A stretch of DNA of 64,000 nt from Candidatus Jettenia caeni (GCA_000296795.1 BAFH01000003.1:62401-126400), one strand, 5' to 3'. Shown: positions 28,769-36,332, counted from the first letter of the stretch. The notes: generated from the sequence alone by a model not told the origin. A program made the numbers and translations.

Positions 28769-29327
28769 AGAATTAATTCTAAATTACTTTTTAGCAAATA
28801 TTGGTAAAGTTTTAGATTCAAAGCAAATACAGCGTGTGAGTGGCGGTGCTGTTGAATGGGCACGTCGGGTTCGCGAGCTACGTAATGAAGAAGGATATCA
28901 AATTCTATCTCACAAAGACCGTTCTGATTTAAAGCCAGGCCAATATCTTCTTGAAACAATTGCTCGTGTCCCTGCTTTTAAACGTGGCATCTCAAAAGAA
29001 ACACGTGCTCAGGTTTTAGAACGCAATGGTTTTACTTGCCAAATGTGCGGCGTTGCGGCAGGTGACCCAGATCCTCTAGGCGGCCCTCGCACTGTTCGTT
29101 TAACAATTGGCCATATTTTGGATAAATCAAAAGGTGGCGACGATACACCGCAAAATCTTCGCGCTATTTGTACTAACTGTAATGAAGGTTTACAAAATAC
29201 AGCACTACCAAAACCCGACCAAATTCATTTGCTCTCCCAAGCACGTCGTGCAACAATTAATGACCAAAGAGTTTTACTCAATTGGTTGCTAAATAAGTTT
29301 AATTTGGTCGCTAGCCCAAAATCTTAG
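28740..29327 (+). CDS. HNH endonuclease, probable restriction partner
   Basis: A 195-residue protein. Residues 1-85 resemble a winged-helix DNA-binding domain (QIQRVSGGAVEWARRVRELR). From about residue 90 comes an HNH nuclease: CQMCGVAAGDPDPLGG, LTIGHILDKSKGGDD with the catalytic His, NLRAICTNCNEG. The two CxxC pairs would bind zinc. Its overlap with the methyltransferase gene supports a type II restriction-modification system. The alternative is a solitary HNH protein linked to an orphan methyltransferase. Gene order, methyltransferase first, suits safe establishment. Confidence 0.8.
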   Translation: MAVKKPSGSKELILNYFLANIGKVLDSKQIQRVSGGAVEWARRVRELRNEEGYQILSHKDRSDLKPGQYLLETIARVPAFKRGISKETRAQVLERNGFTCQMCGVAAGDPDPLGGPRTVRLTIGHILDKSKGGDDTPQNLRAICTNCNEGLQNTALPKPDQIHLLSQARRATINDQRVLLNWLLNKFNLVASPKS

Positions 29328-29397
29328 CTATAATTTATTTGCGGCGGCAATACGATAAAATTGTAAACAGTAATTCACGTCTTTCGCAATAAAAACG

Positions 29398-29465
29398 TGG
29401 TATAACACGGCGTTCAAGACAGACGTGGTCGCGCCGTCCTCGTAACAGGTTCAGGTTTGCTGGGT
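29398..29465. other. GC-rich scrap after the restriction gene
   Basis: The gap 29328-29514 holds a GC-richer, partly palindromic stretch (around gtataacacggcg and gcgccgtcctcg) unlike its surroundings. It vaguely recalls a recombination site but lacks matching ends. I see no gene. Confidence 0.3.
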
Positions 29466-29514
29466 AGAAGCGATGGTTTTTCAAACAAAGGTACTTCCCC
29501 GGCCAAGGACAGAA

Positions 29515-29615
29515 GGGGGTCAAGGGATACTTAAGTCATAGCAAAGAGACGAGCGTTTTTCTTAGATTATCAAAAGAGTTGGAGGCGATTTGTCAATAAT
29601 AAAGATTTGACCCCT
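29515..29615 (+). repeat. GGGGTCA...TGACCCCT short element, copy B
   Basis: Begins gggggtca and ends tgacccct. It contains gatacttaagtcata joined directly to gcaaagagacgag, which in copy C are separated by 23 bases, and a ggaggcgatttgtcaataa block shared with copy A. Confidence 0.65.
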
Positions 29616-29690
29616 ATATGGACTCTATATGGACTATATGGACTGACCCCTATATGGACCCCTATATGTATATGTATGTATATGTATACT
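29611..29690. repeat. Degenerate tandem repeat of tatatggac / tatatgta
   Basis: About 80 bases are built from cctatatggac-type and tatgta-type units, directly before the second smc-end copy. The repetition suggests slippage at a rearrangement junction. Confidence 0.7.
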
Positions 29691-29900
29691 ATGCAGGAAC
29701 CGGGAGTTTCCAAAAAGGTGGCTGTTAAGTTTGAGGAAATTGAACGCAAGGTTGCTTGAAAATATCTTTATTCCTTATCGTAAGGCTTGCTTTGATTTTT
29801 CTTGAAAATTAGTGGTTGCTGAAGCTATTTAAATGATTTGAAAATAGCAGAATGAAATCGGGAAACACAGAAGGGGGTTATGGAGGCGATTTGTCAATAA
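29691..29900 (+). repeat. Direct repeat, copy 2 (displaced smc 3' end)
   Basis: Encodes the last 22 residues of SMC in frame (MQEPGVSKKVAVKFEEIERK), followed by the same downstream DNA as copy 1. It is a non-functional fragment. Confidence 0.9.
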
Positions 29901-29904
29901 TAAA

Positions 29905-30001
29905 CAGGCTGTCCGAGAATAGGTATTTTATCAAATTCTCGTGTCATAAGTCCTTTAATATCAATACCTGATTTTTTGGATTTTACATTCTCGGACAACC
30001 T
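29905..30001. mobile_element. MITE-like element 1
   Basis: About 97 bases bounded by caggctgtccgagaat and the near inverse attctcggacaacct, with no coding capacity. The same left end recurs at 31459. The size and inverted ends fit a miniature inverted-repeat element of an unidentified transposase. Confidence 0.65.
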
Positions 30002-30043
30002 CTCAAGGTGTGATCCTTTTTACGGGAACTCTGAAGGGAAAAC

Positions 30044-30472
30044 ATGCACAAAGCATCGATCCTGCCTCTCACACTCGCATTCGTTCTTCTTGGATGCGGC
30101 ACCGTTCCAACACCGATGTCTAAGGTGAAGCAGGTACCGCAATCCCGAGTGCGCGCGGCTCTTCCTTCCGCTTCCAAGTCGCCGGCGCGAATAACGGTCA
30201 TTCGAGACTCGGGGTTTCAAGGAATAGAACATGTCTTTGAACTCTGGATCAACGGCATTCTTGTCGCTGAATTGAGGCCGAGGGAAGCTTTCGCTTTTGA
30301 TGTTGATCCCGGTCTGGTCTTTCTTGAGATTCGAATGTTCAACATCATCGGAACGGTTGCGCCTGTTCAGGTAGAGACAACTGTCGAGCCGAACAAGGGA
30401 TACTTCTACCGCGCCGGAATTGATGGGCAAGTCAAGCTCCACCTAGTTAGGGACCTTTCGCTGTCGCAATAG
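30044..30472 (+). CDS. Small GC-rich lipoprotein, likely a gene cassette
   Basis: A 142-residue precursor with signal peptide and lipobox LLGC (Cys18), so a membrane-anchored lipoprotein. The mature part (FELWINGILVAELRPREAFAF, FFLEI-type strands, PNKGYFYRAGIDGQ) resembles small beta-sandwich lipoproteins of the DUF2846 kind. Third codon positions are much richer in G and C than in neighbouring genes, which marks transfer. An attC-like site begins 26 bases after its stop, the position expected in an integron cassette. No attC end is left upstream, where MITE 1 sits. Confidence 0.75.
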   Translation: MHKASILPLTLAFVLLGCGTVPTPMSKVKQVPQSRVRAALPSASKSPARITVIRDSGFQGIEHVFELWINGILVAELRPREAFAFDVDPGLVFLEIRMFNIIGTVAPVQVETTVEPNKGYFYRAGIDGQVKLHLVRDLSLSQ

Positions 30473-30497
30473 CATCAGCAACGTCTGTGCAGCAGGC

Positions 30498-30571
30498 GCC
30501 TAACTATTGCGTCCAGACGGATCGGTCATCGGCATGCCCGCGGTGCGGGCCGCTTAGCTCAAACGTTGGCG
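30498..30571 (+). other. attC-like recombination site 1
   Basis: GCCTAAC (R'', fits RYYYAAC) at 30498-30504 and GTTGGCG (near GTTRRRY) at 30565-30571 enclose an imperfect palindrome with a perfect gcccgc/gcgggc hairpin at 30536-30550. The length of 74 bases fits attC. The GC-rich sequence and the position after a cassette-like gene agree. Confidence 0.6.
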
Positions 30572-30581
30572 TGTCAAGAAT

Positions 30582-30685
30582 GGGGTCAAAAGAAATGGTA
30601 TTTTGATTATACCGTGATACTTAAGTCATATGGAGAAAGCATTGCTGCATCCTGCAAAGAGACGAGCCTTTTTCTTATGACCCCT
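30582..30685 (+). repeat. GGGGTCA...TGACCCCT short element, copy C
   Basis: Begins ggggtca, ends tgacccct, and carries gatacttaagtcata and gcaaagagacgag as in copy B. It has no coding capacity. It lies inside the second putative cassette. Confidence 0.6.
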
Positions 30686-30818
30686 ATGATGACTGATTAA
30701 GAAGAATTGCGAATATATTTTCTCGCTTGTTGGGGGAGTAGATAGTGTGATACATGACGCATGAGACAATAGCTTGAATCTTTATGTGTGGTAGCTTCTT
30801 ATGAAGAATGAAGAAAGC

Positions 30819-30884
30819 GCCTAACTTAACCTGCATTGCGCCGCTAGTCGAGGCCTCCTCCGTGAGTCATTCCTGACGTTGGGC
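30819..30884 (+). other. attC-like recombination site 2
   Basis: GCCTAAC (30819-30825) and GTTGGGC (30878-30884) match both consensus ends and are 66 bases apart in total. Inner pairing is weaker than in site 1. The next open frame starts 16 bases after it, the spacing typical of cassettes. Confidence 0.5.
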
Positions 30885-30899
30885 ATATAGATTATAAGG

Positions 30900-30983
30900 G
30901 TGAAAAATCCTGTGTATTTTGAGATAATAGGAGAGATTCAGGATATTGAAACTATTGCCATAGGAGGAAGAATACGTGTATAA
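30900..30983 (+). pseudogene. N-terminal piece of a split small gene
   Basis: A 27-codon frame opening with GTG (KNPVYFEIIGEI, IETIAIGGRIRV) ends at a TAA that overlaps the next ATG as TAATG. I recall small proteins in which a GEI-DIE-IAVGGRIRE stretch is continued by a KRYG-GRWRKLKG stretch. The two frames here therefore look like one gene of about 80 codons broken by a small indel near 30980. Translational coupling of two peptides is the alternative. Confidence 0.5.
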
Positions 30984-31144
30984 TGCGGATTCAAAAACAC
31001 TTTGGTCATGGTCGCTGGCGCAAGCTTAAAGGTATTGGAAAAGTTTGTCTTGAAAATGGAAGGATATGTAATGCAGAGTTACACTGGTACGAAGCACATG
31101 GTATTGGCAGAAAGAAAATGAAAATCAAGAGGTTTTTGGGTTAA
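30983..31144 (+). CDS. Small basic protein (HWYEAHGIG family), C-terminal piece
   Basis: A 53-residue basic protein: GHGRWRKLKGIGKV, then AELHWYEAHGIGRKKMKIKRFLG. I recognise this as a recurrent small hypothetical protein of bacterial accessory DNA, function unknown. It may be the second half of a frameshifted gene beginning at 30900. It ends three bases before the next ORF, with which it usually pairs. Confidence 0.55.
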   Translation: MRIQKHFGHGRWRKLKGIGKVCLENGRICNAELHWYEAHGIGRKKMKIKRFLG

Positions 31145-31147
31145 ACT

Positions 31148-31378
31148 ATGGAAAGAGAAAAGGAAGATCAGACATTTGCGATTTGTATAGGAAATAAAGA
31201 CTGTGAAGATTTGGAAATACGCAAGATTTATCAAATCCTTCCGGACGACGATGCCGAAAGGGAAGGATATATTAGAGTTGTTGATGAATCCGGTGAAGAC
31301 TATCTTTATCCACAGTCCTATTTCATTCTTGTTAAACTACCTCACGAAGTGAAAGAAGCTTTAATAATAGCAAGATAG
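31148..31378 (+). CDS. Small acidic hypothetical protein
   Basis: A 76-residue protein (CIGNKDCEDLEIRKIYQILPD, then GYIRVVDESGEDYLYPQSYF, then LPHEVKEAL), a compact, probably beta-rich fold. Similar small proteins occur in many bacteria, often beside the HWYEAHGIG protein found just upstream here, which hints at a two-gene unit. The role is unknown, and a toxin-antitoxin or regulatory pair is only a guess. It lies after attC-like site 2 and before attC-like site 3, so it probably belongs to a cassette. Confidence 0.65.
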   Translation: MEREKEDQTFAICIGNKDCEDLEIRKIYQILPDDDAEREGYIRVVDESGEDYLYPQSYFILVKLPHEVKEALIIAR

Positions 31379-31390
31379 ATGTTTGAATTC

Positions 31391-31458
31391 GTCTAACAAA
31401 AACGCCCCACATGACCACTATTCCACTACCGCTCCATATGAATGGAATCACGCCTTGA
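31391..31458 (+). other. attC-like recombination site 3, truncated
   Basis: GTCTAAC (31391-31397, RYYYAAC) begins 12 bases after the small ORF stop and is followed by a palindromic region with attcca/tggaat pairing. The expected GTTRRRY end is missing because MITE-like element 2 begins at 31459. Confidence 0.4.
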
Positions 31459-31576
31459 CAGGCTGTCCGAGAATGTTTTCACACGACAAATCCTATACTA
31501 TATGTTGATAAAATATTAGCACAACAACAATATTTAGTATGGTATTTGTGAGTCAATTGAATTCGCGGACAGCCTG
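31459..31576. mobile_element. MITE-like element 2
   Basis: About 118 bases bounded by caggctgtccgagaat and attcgcggacagcctg. The left end is identical to element 1 and the interior is different. No coding capacity. It closes the cassette-like region. Confidence 0.65.
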
Positions 31577-31591
31577 TAAAGATATATTCAG

Positions 31592-31984
31592 TTATTTTTC
31601 ATGATACTCTGTGAATCCCTTGCTTATTATTGACTTTGCCATTCTTTTTATCAGGCCTACATCTGAATCGATCACTTTCAGCATAAATTCCTTGGTCTCT
31701 GGTATTCCAACTTCATTAAGGGTATTAAGAATTTCCATTTTTAAAAAGGTATTGTCTGTTTGTTTAAAGAGCTTTATAATCGGCCGTACAGCTTTTGTAC
31801 TTTTAAGTTTACCAAGGATATGAATAGCCCGCCGAACTGTCTCCCGCTCTGGATGCCTGAGTGCATTTACCAACTTTTCCTCAAAATCTTTATTCACATA
31901 TTCTAATATATCGGCACCACAGAAAGGGCATATGAGATCGATTTCTTTGATCTCCTTCCAACACAAAGGACAAAAGAATGTCAT
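31592..31984 (-). CDS. Zinc-ribbon plus HEAT-repeat protein
   Basis: A 130-residue protein. The first 25 residues hold two CxxC pairs (CPLCWKEIKEIDLICPFCG) forming a zinc ribbon. The rest is HEAT-like helices (VNALRHPERETVRRAIHILGKLK, AVRPIIKLFKQTDN, LNTLNEVGIPETKEFMLKV) suited to protein-protein contacts. The function is unknown. A diverged copy of its last 19 codons lies inverted at 36856-36915, so this gene end marks one border of the block up to 36.9 kb. Confidence 0.75.
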   Translation of the reverse strand: MTFFCPLCWKEIKEIDLICPFCGADILEYVNKDFEEKLVNALRHPERETVRRAIHILGKLKSTKAVRPIIKLFKQTDNTFLKMEILNTLNEVGIPETKEFMLKVIDSDVGLIKRMAKSIISKGFTEYHEK

Positions 31985-32131
31985 GATATTTTACCTTAAG
32001 GAAAATACAATCAATTAAATCAAAAGTTTCTATCCAATTTCCTATAAAACATGGTTTCCTTCTAACATTAAACGAACCATCATATTCATTATGATAAGTA
32101 ATGATTTATTACTATTTGTATATCTAAAGAT

Positions 32132-33889
32132 TTATTCACTATCCGTAGAAAATTCTTTTTCCGAGGAAAAAGATAAATAACGCATGTGTGGCCGCAAATA
32201 AAGAAACCAAAACACTGCACCAATCAGAATAACGCCACCGATGAGATTTCCCAAGGTAACGGGAAGAAGGTTGTTGATAAAAAACCCCTTCCAGGTAAGT
32301 TGAGAGAGATCTAGTGTTTTTCCTGCCATTCTTTCTGCTACAGCGACGACATCCGGATGTTTTCTCAAAATTACACCCATTGGGATAAAATACATGTTTG
32401 CAACGCAGTGTTCAAACCCGCTGGCAACGAAACCACCAATGGCAAACAGAGTCGAAATTACCTTATCTGCTACACTCCTACTGCTGTAGCACAACCAGAC
32501 ATTAAGACATACCAATGCGTTGCAAAGTGTACCTCTTGCCAGGGCCTCTTCAAAAGAGAGATTAACTTTTTTATGGGCAATAAGCAGTGCCTTCGCACCT
32601 GTCATACAGTGGAAAAATTCCCACTGGTGTGCCGTATACATCCAATAAACCATCATAAGGCCGCCTATAAAATTACCAACATATACTAAGGTCCAGATCC
32701 TAAACAATTCACGTGTCATAATCTTTTTACTAAGATAACCTACAATATTTAAATTGTTACCCGTAAAAAGTTCAGAGCCAGCAACTTCGACCAGTATAAG
32801 CCCAAGGGAAAATACAATACCAGTAATGAAAGAAGTAAATCCAGCGTGTAAGGCAGAATCGCTTGTCACAAAGGTGGCAAACTGGGCACCCATAGCAACA
32901 TAAATCCCGGCTAAAATGCTCAATACAAGTGTTTGTGTAACCGTTAATCCTGCCCTTATTACTGCCTTATTTTCAACTACAGAGGCTGTCTGTGAAGGTG
33001 AATATGCTACATCTCTATCTATAGTTTGGGTAGACTCTGGAATATTATTTTCTGCCATCTTTCGCTTTCCTTTGCAAGGGGTAAGATTTGAAAGATCTGG
33101 TATTCCACCATGAATCTTTTCGGCGGCAGCCAGTACCGCTCGATTCTCTTTTAGGATAATTCCCATAGGAATAAGCCACATGTTAACAACACAGTGTTCG
33201 AATCCACAGGCCATAAGGCAAGACGTAGGCCAGAGTAATGACAGTATTTTATCGAGATTACTTTTACCACAATAGCACATCCAGACACCGAGACACAGCA
33301 AGGCATTGCCCATCATTCCCCGTGCAAAGACTACACCGAATGGGATGTTTACTTTATCATTGGCCGTAAGGACTATTTTCGCGCCCAGGAGATGATTATT
33401 CATCATCCATTGGCCAGAGGTGTATAGACATAATACAACGGCTAATGCACCAATAAAATTGCCAAGAAATGTAATGACCATATTCCTGGTAAAGGCCTTA
33501 CCGGAAATTTTCCGGGCCATAAAAGACATCGCAACAAGGCAATTTCCCGCAAAAAGTTCGGCACCGGTAATCACAATTAAAACCATTGCCAAAGTAAAGG
33601 CCACACCGCCAACAAGTTGATTTATACCATAATTAGATGTTGCAGTATGTGTTACTAATATAAAGAGCTGAGCACCAAGTGCCATAAAAACACCAGCAAG
33701 AATACTTAATACCAGCGTAGTTAAAGTGTCAAGACTGGATTTTGTTACACCTACCAGACCCACTCTATTAGTCATTTCTACCGACCCATAGGTATCAATT
33801 TCAAGTACTGGTATGATATACTTCTGTTTACCAGTGCCATCCCATGTATCAGGCATACATGGCATCCTTTTTTGATCGTTATTTAACAT
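32132..33889 (-). CDS. Fused tandem formate/nitrite transporter (FNT) protein
   Basis: A 585-residue membrane protein made of two FNT-family units that normally occur as single proteins of about 280 residues forming pentamers for formate, nitrite or related anions. Unit 1 (about 50-250) and unit 2 (about 310-570) each have GAELFAGN/GSELFTGN, an ARG-NALLCL helix, and the pore His in GFEHC (His232 and His494). The sixth helix (LPVTLGNLIGGVILIG) is present only at the end of unit 2. Unit 1 runs instead into a hydrophilic linker (about 250-310). It lies 128 bases downstream of a PII gene. The substrate is not determinable from sequence. Confidence 0.88.
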   Translation of the reverse strand: MLNNDQKRMPCMPDTWDGTGKQKYIIPVLEIDTYGSVEMTNRVGLVGVTKSSLDTLTTLVLSILAGVFMALGAQLFILVTHTATSNYGINQLVGGVAFTLAMVLIVITGAELFAGNCLVAMSFMARKISGKAFTRNMVITFLGNFIGALAVVLCLYTSGQWMMNNHLLGAKIVLTANDKVNIPFGVVFARGMMGNALLCLGVWMCYCGKSNLDKILSLLWPTSCLMACGFEHCVVNMWLIPMGIILKENRAVLAAAEKIHGGIPDLSNLTPCKGKRKMAENNIPESTQTIDRDVAYSPSQTASVVENKAVIRAGLTVTQTLVLSILAGIYVAMGAQFATFVTSDSALHAGFTSFITGIVFSLGLILVEVAGSELFTGNNLNIVGYLSKKIMTRELFRIWTLVYVGNFIGGLMMVYWMYTAHQWEFFHCMTGAKALLIAHKKVNLSFEEALARGTLCNALVCLNVWLCYSSRSVADKVISTLFAIGGFVASGFEHCVANMYFIPMGVILRKHPDVVAVAERMAGKTLDLSQLTWKGFFINNLLPVTLGNLIGGVILIGAVFWFLYLRPHMRYLSFSSEKEFSTDSE

Positions 33890-33910
33890 AATACTATGTC
33901 CCCCCGTAGG

Positions 33911-33972
33911 GGCGAAGCATTTGCAAGGGTATGGGAAAATACACTCATTTCACGATCAGCAAATGCTTCACC
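33911..33972. repeat. Intergenic inverted repeat
   Basis: Arms ggcgaagcatttgc (33911-33924) and gcaaatgcttcacc (33959-33972) match at 13 of 14 positions. It lies between the PII and FNT genes, where it could fold in the mRNA, but it has no T-run. Confidence 0.6.
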
Positions 33973-34017
33973 TCTCCTCTATTCCTTAATTTGTTGAAAA
34001 ATTCACAATCACATTAT

Positions 34018-34356
34018 TTAGATTGCAATCTCTCCTGACTCGCTGGTACGAACTCGATAAGCGTTCTCTATATTGAAAACAAATATCTTCCCATCGCCAA
34101 TACTCCCCGTTTGAGACTCATTGATGATAGCAGTAACAATACTTTCCACATCAGTATCTTTGACAACAATTTCAATCTTGAGCTTTGATAAGAGATCAAT
34201 GCGAAATCTTCTCCCGCGCCACACCTGATCTATCCCTTTTTGATTCCCATGTCCATTTACCTTTGTTACCGTCATCCCTGGATAGCCCAATTCTAATAAA
34301 GCATCCTTCACGGTATCAAACCTTTCAGGCCTAATTATTGCTTCTATCTTTTTCAT
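34018..34356 (-). CDS. PII-family nitrogen regulatory protein
   Basis: A 112-residue GlnB/GlnK-type signal protein that binds ATP/ADP and 2-oxoglutarate and regulates partners through its T-loop. MKKIEAIIRPERF, PGMTVTKVNGHGNQKG and the C-terminal GSIGDGKIFVF are family signatures. The T-loop residue 51, the uridylylated Tyr of enteric PII, is Phe here, and residue 46 is Trp. Uridylylation at 51 is therefore impossible. The ATG at 34356 is chosen for its GGAGGT ribosome site. The gene lies between a dynamin-like GTPase and the FNT fusion, not beside amtB. Confidence 0.93.
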   Translation of the reverse strand: MKKIEAIIRPERFDTVKDALLELGYPGMTVTKVNGHGNQKGIDQVWRGRRFRIDLLSKLKIEIVVKDTDVESIVTAIINESQTGSIGDGKIFVFNIENAYRVRTSESGEIAI

Positions 34357-34442
34357 AAAGACCTCCATTTGTTTAAAATGAATATACGAAAGATACTCTG
34401 AAATTTAGACTTCTCGTAATTGAAAAACTAAGGGTATTGTTT

Positions 34443-36230
34443 CTACATCTGCTTACTCTCTTTATCAATTAAATTACCAGTGTTCCATATATTTTCAAGT
34501 TTCATTCTATTCCCTTCAAGGATTTCTGCTTTACTCGTTAATAAGGCAAGTTCAACACGTATAGACTCACTTCCTGCCTTTCGCCTCTCCTGGCCTCTTT
34601 GAATTGCCTGTTCTATCTGCTTAATGAGGTCACTCCCAAGATCCTTCAATTGTTTAGAGTAATGATGAATAGTTTTACAAATCCTTGCTGATAAATCAGA
34701 GCGTACCCTGCCGCAATTTCGACTCACATCAGAGGATACCCGCTCCATCATCTCATGTAAAACCATCTTTCTGCTTACCGATTTAGGCAGAAAGGTGCGC
34801 AGAATAGACTTGACCTCTTCTTCGGTAGGAGCCGTATATTCCTGGACCATGTAATAAAAACTATTATCCCTGGTTAGTTCAACGGAAAATTCAAATTGAT
34901 TCATGGATACCTCAAAGAGTATCTCTGCAGCCGTCCTAAACTCACACATAATGTCGTTGGAACGTTTTGTAAAACGATGAAAGGTTTCCTGGATACTATT
35001 TGAGATTATGCCCTCGATATCTTTCCTAAACACATCAAATCCCTTAACAATCTCATCCTTGATAATCTTCTGCATCTCATCCCTTAAGATCGTTGGATTT
35101 GTATCTTGATTTTTTTCAAAAAAATCCTGGAGGAAGCGCTTTATCGCCGGTATCTCCTTTTCCTCAAAAACCTTTAACATCTCTTCTACCTTGAAACACA
35201 ACTTGTCCGATTCACCCCTGAGCAGACAGGTAATATCCTCTCTGTCTTGTTTCAGGTTTGCAACAAGCTTATGAAAGGTTTTGATTTTATTTTCCAACTC
35301 TTCCTCGGAAGCCTCTAGTGTCTTTTTCTCAATGGCTATTTGTGACAGTTTCTGTAAAATAATTCGTTTTACCTTGGATACCGCTGTATTTAAGATGATT
35401 TTACCTTTCTCTGAAGCAAGAAAATTACCTAATCTATCCTCCAGGTTCAAAAGTCCACTCTGTGAAAGCTGAATATCGTTTTTCGTCATCTTAGCCTTAA
35501 GTGCTTCCCTTGCAGAGACGGGTAATATTTCATGAACAGTAAATCCCATCTCTTCAAGAACATGCTTGTTGAAGGCAATAATCTCTTCGATTTCCTCAGG
35601 AGACAAATTATCGATCTTATTCAAAACAAAGAATATTTTTTGGATAGAATCTTTAATCGTATCAAGGAGTTCTTTTTCTACCTGTGAGATGGGTACGTCA
35701 GCACTCATGAGGAACAATGCCGCATCCAGATGGTCTAAAAACTCATACGTCGTTTCTGTATTATGCAGAAAGGTAGATCCTACACCGGGCGTATCTACCA
35801 GCAACATACCCTGCTCAAGAAAAGAAGACGGATGCTCGATACGTGCACACCGTACACCACGTATATTTTTCGGGTTTCCTTTTTCTGTTACATAATCAGA
35901 AAGTTCTTCTATGCGAATCTTCTTCTCACTACCGTCTTCCATAAAGACACCGCATCTGACTTCTTCACCAAACTTCAGGATCGTTACAACAGATGTTAGT
36001 GGCACTATGGATGAAGGGAGGATTTCTCTGCCAATCAGACTATTAATAAGTGTCGTCTTACCTCTTTTGAATTGGCCCAGGGTTACCAGGTTAAAACAAT
36101 TGGATACCAACTGTTCCTTGATGGTAAGCAATCGATCATCCGTTTTCCCGAACTCTTCTTTCGTTAGAACCTCAATATCTTCAATAACAGCCAGTATTTC
36201 TGTTTTCTGTTTTATAAATTCCTCTAACAT
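34443..36230 (-). CDS. Dynamin-like GTPase
   Basis: A 595-residue large GTPase. P-loop GQFKRGKTTLINSLIG, a switch I Thr in VPLTSVVT, DTPGVGS (G3) and LNKIDN (G4) define the dynamin-type G domain in residues 45-280. The remainder is predicted helical stalk with coiled coil. Bacterial dynamin-like proteins remodel or protect membranes. The ATG at 36230 overlaps the stop of a tiny upstream ORF and sits about eight bases after GAGAGG, so I prefer it to an ATG three codons earlier. It is the first sizeable gene after the fluoride riboswitch. Confidence 0.88.
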   Translation of the reverse strand: MLEEFIKQKTEILAVIEDIEVLTKEEFGKTDDRLLTIKEQLVSNCFNLVTLGQFKRGKTTLINSLIGREILPSSIVPLTSVVTILKFGEEVRCGVFMEDGSEKKIRIEELSDYVTEKGNPKNIRGVRCARIEHPSSFLEQGMLLVDTPGVGSTFLHNTETTYEFLDHLDAALFLMSADVPISQVEKELLDTIKDSIQKIFFVLNKIDNLSPEEIEEIIAFNKHVLEEMGFTVHEILPVSAREALKAKMTKNDIQLSQSGLLNLEDRLGNFLASEKGKIILNTAVSKVKRIILQKLSQIAIEKKTLEASEEELENKIKTFHKLVANLKQDREDITCLLRGESDKLCFKVEEMLKVFEEKEIPAIKRFLQDFFEKNQDTNPTILRDEMQKIIKDEIVKGFDVFRKDIEGIISNSIQETFHRFTKRSNDIMCEFRTAAEILFEVSMNQFEFSVELTRDNSFYYMVQEYTAPTEEEVKSILRTFLPKSVSRKMVLHEMMERVSSDVSRNCGRVRSDLSARICKTIHHYSKQLKDLGSDLIKQIEQAIQRGQERRKAGSESIRVELALLTSKAEILEGNRMKLENIWNTGNLIDKESKQM

Positions 36231-36313
36231 GGAACACATTCCTCTCTCAAATAACTCATAGCAATATTTTTCACAGCAGCACTTGCCGTTGTTACCCTTC
36301 CTGCAACTCTCAT
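36224..36313 (-). CDS. Possible 29-residue coupled ORF
   Basis: An ORF starting ATGAGAGTTGCAGG gives MRVAGRVTTASAAVKNIAMS followed by YLREECVPC. Its TAG overlaps the GTPase start (ATGTTAG), a classic coupling arrangement. The frame stays open upstream into the previous ORF, so it could also be the end of a larger frame-shifted gene. The evidence is the overlap only. Confidence 0.35.
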   Translation of the reverse strand: MRVAGRVTTASAAVKNIAMSYLREECVPC

Positions 36314-36332
36314 GATCTCTTTTTTATAAGTC

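Noticed and set aside
29398-29465. A further attC site after the restriction gene
   Set aside because: A GTATAAC-like word is present but no matching GTTRRRY end follows and the third base breaks the consensus.
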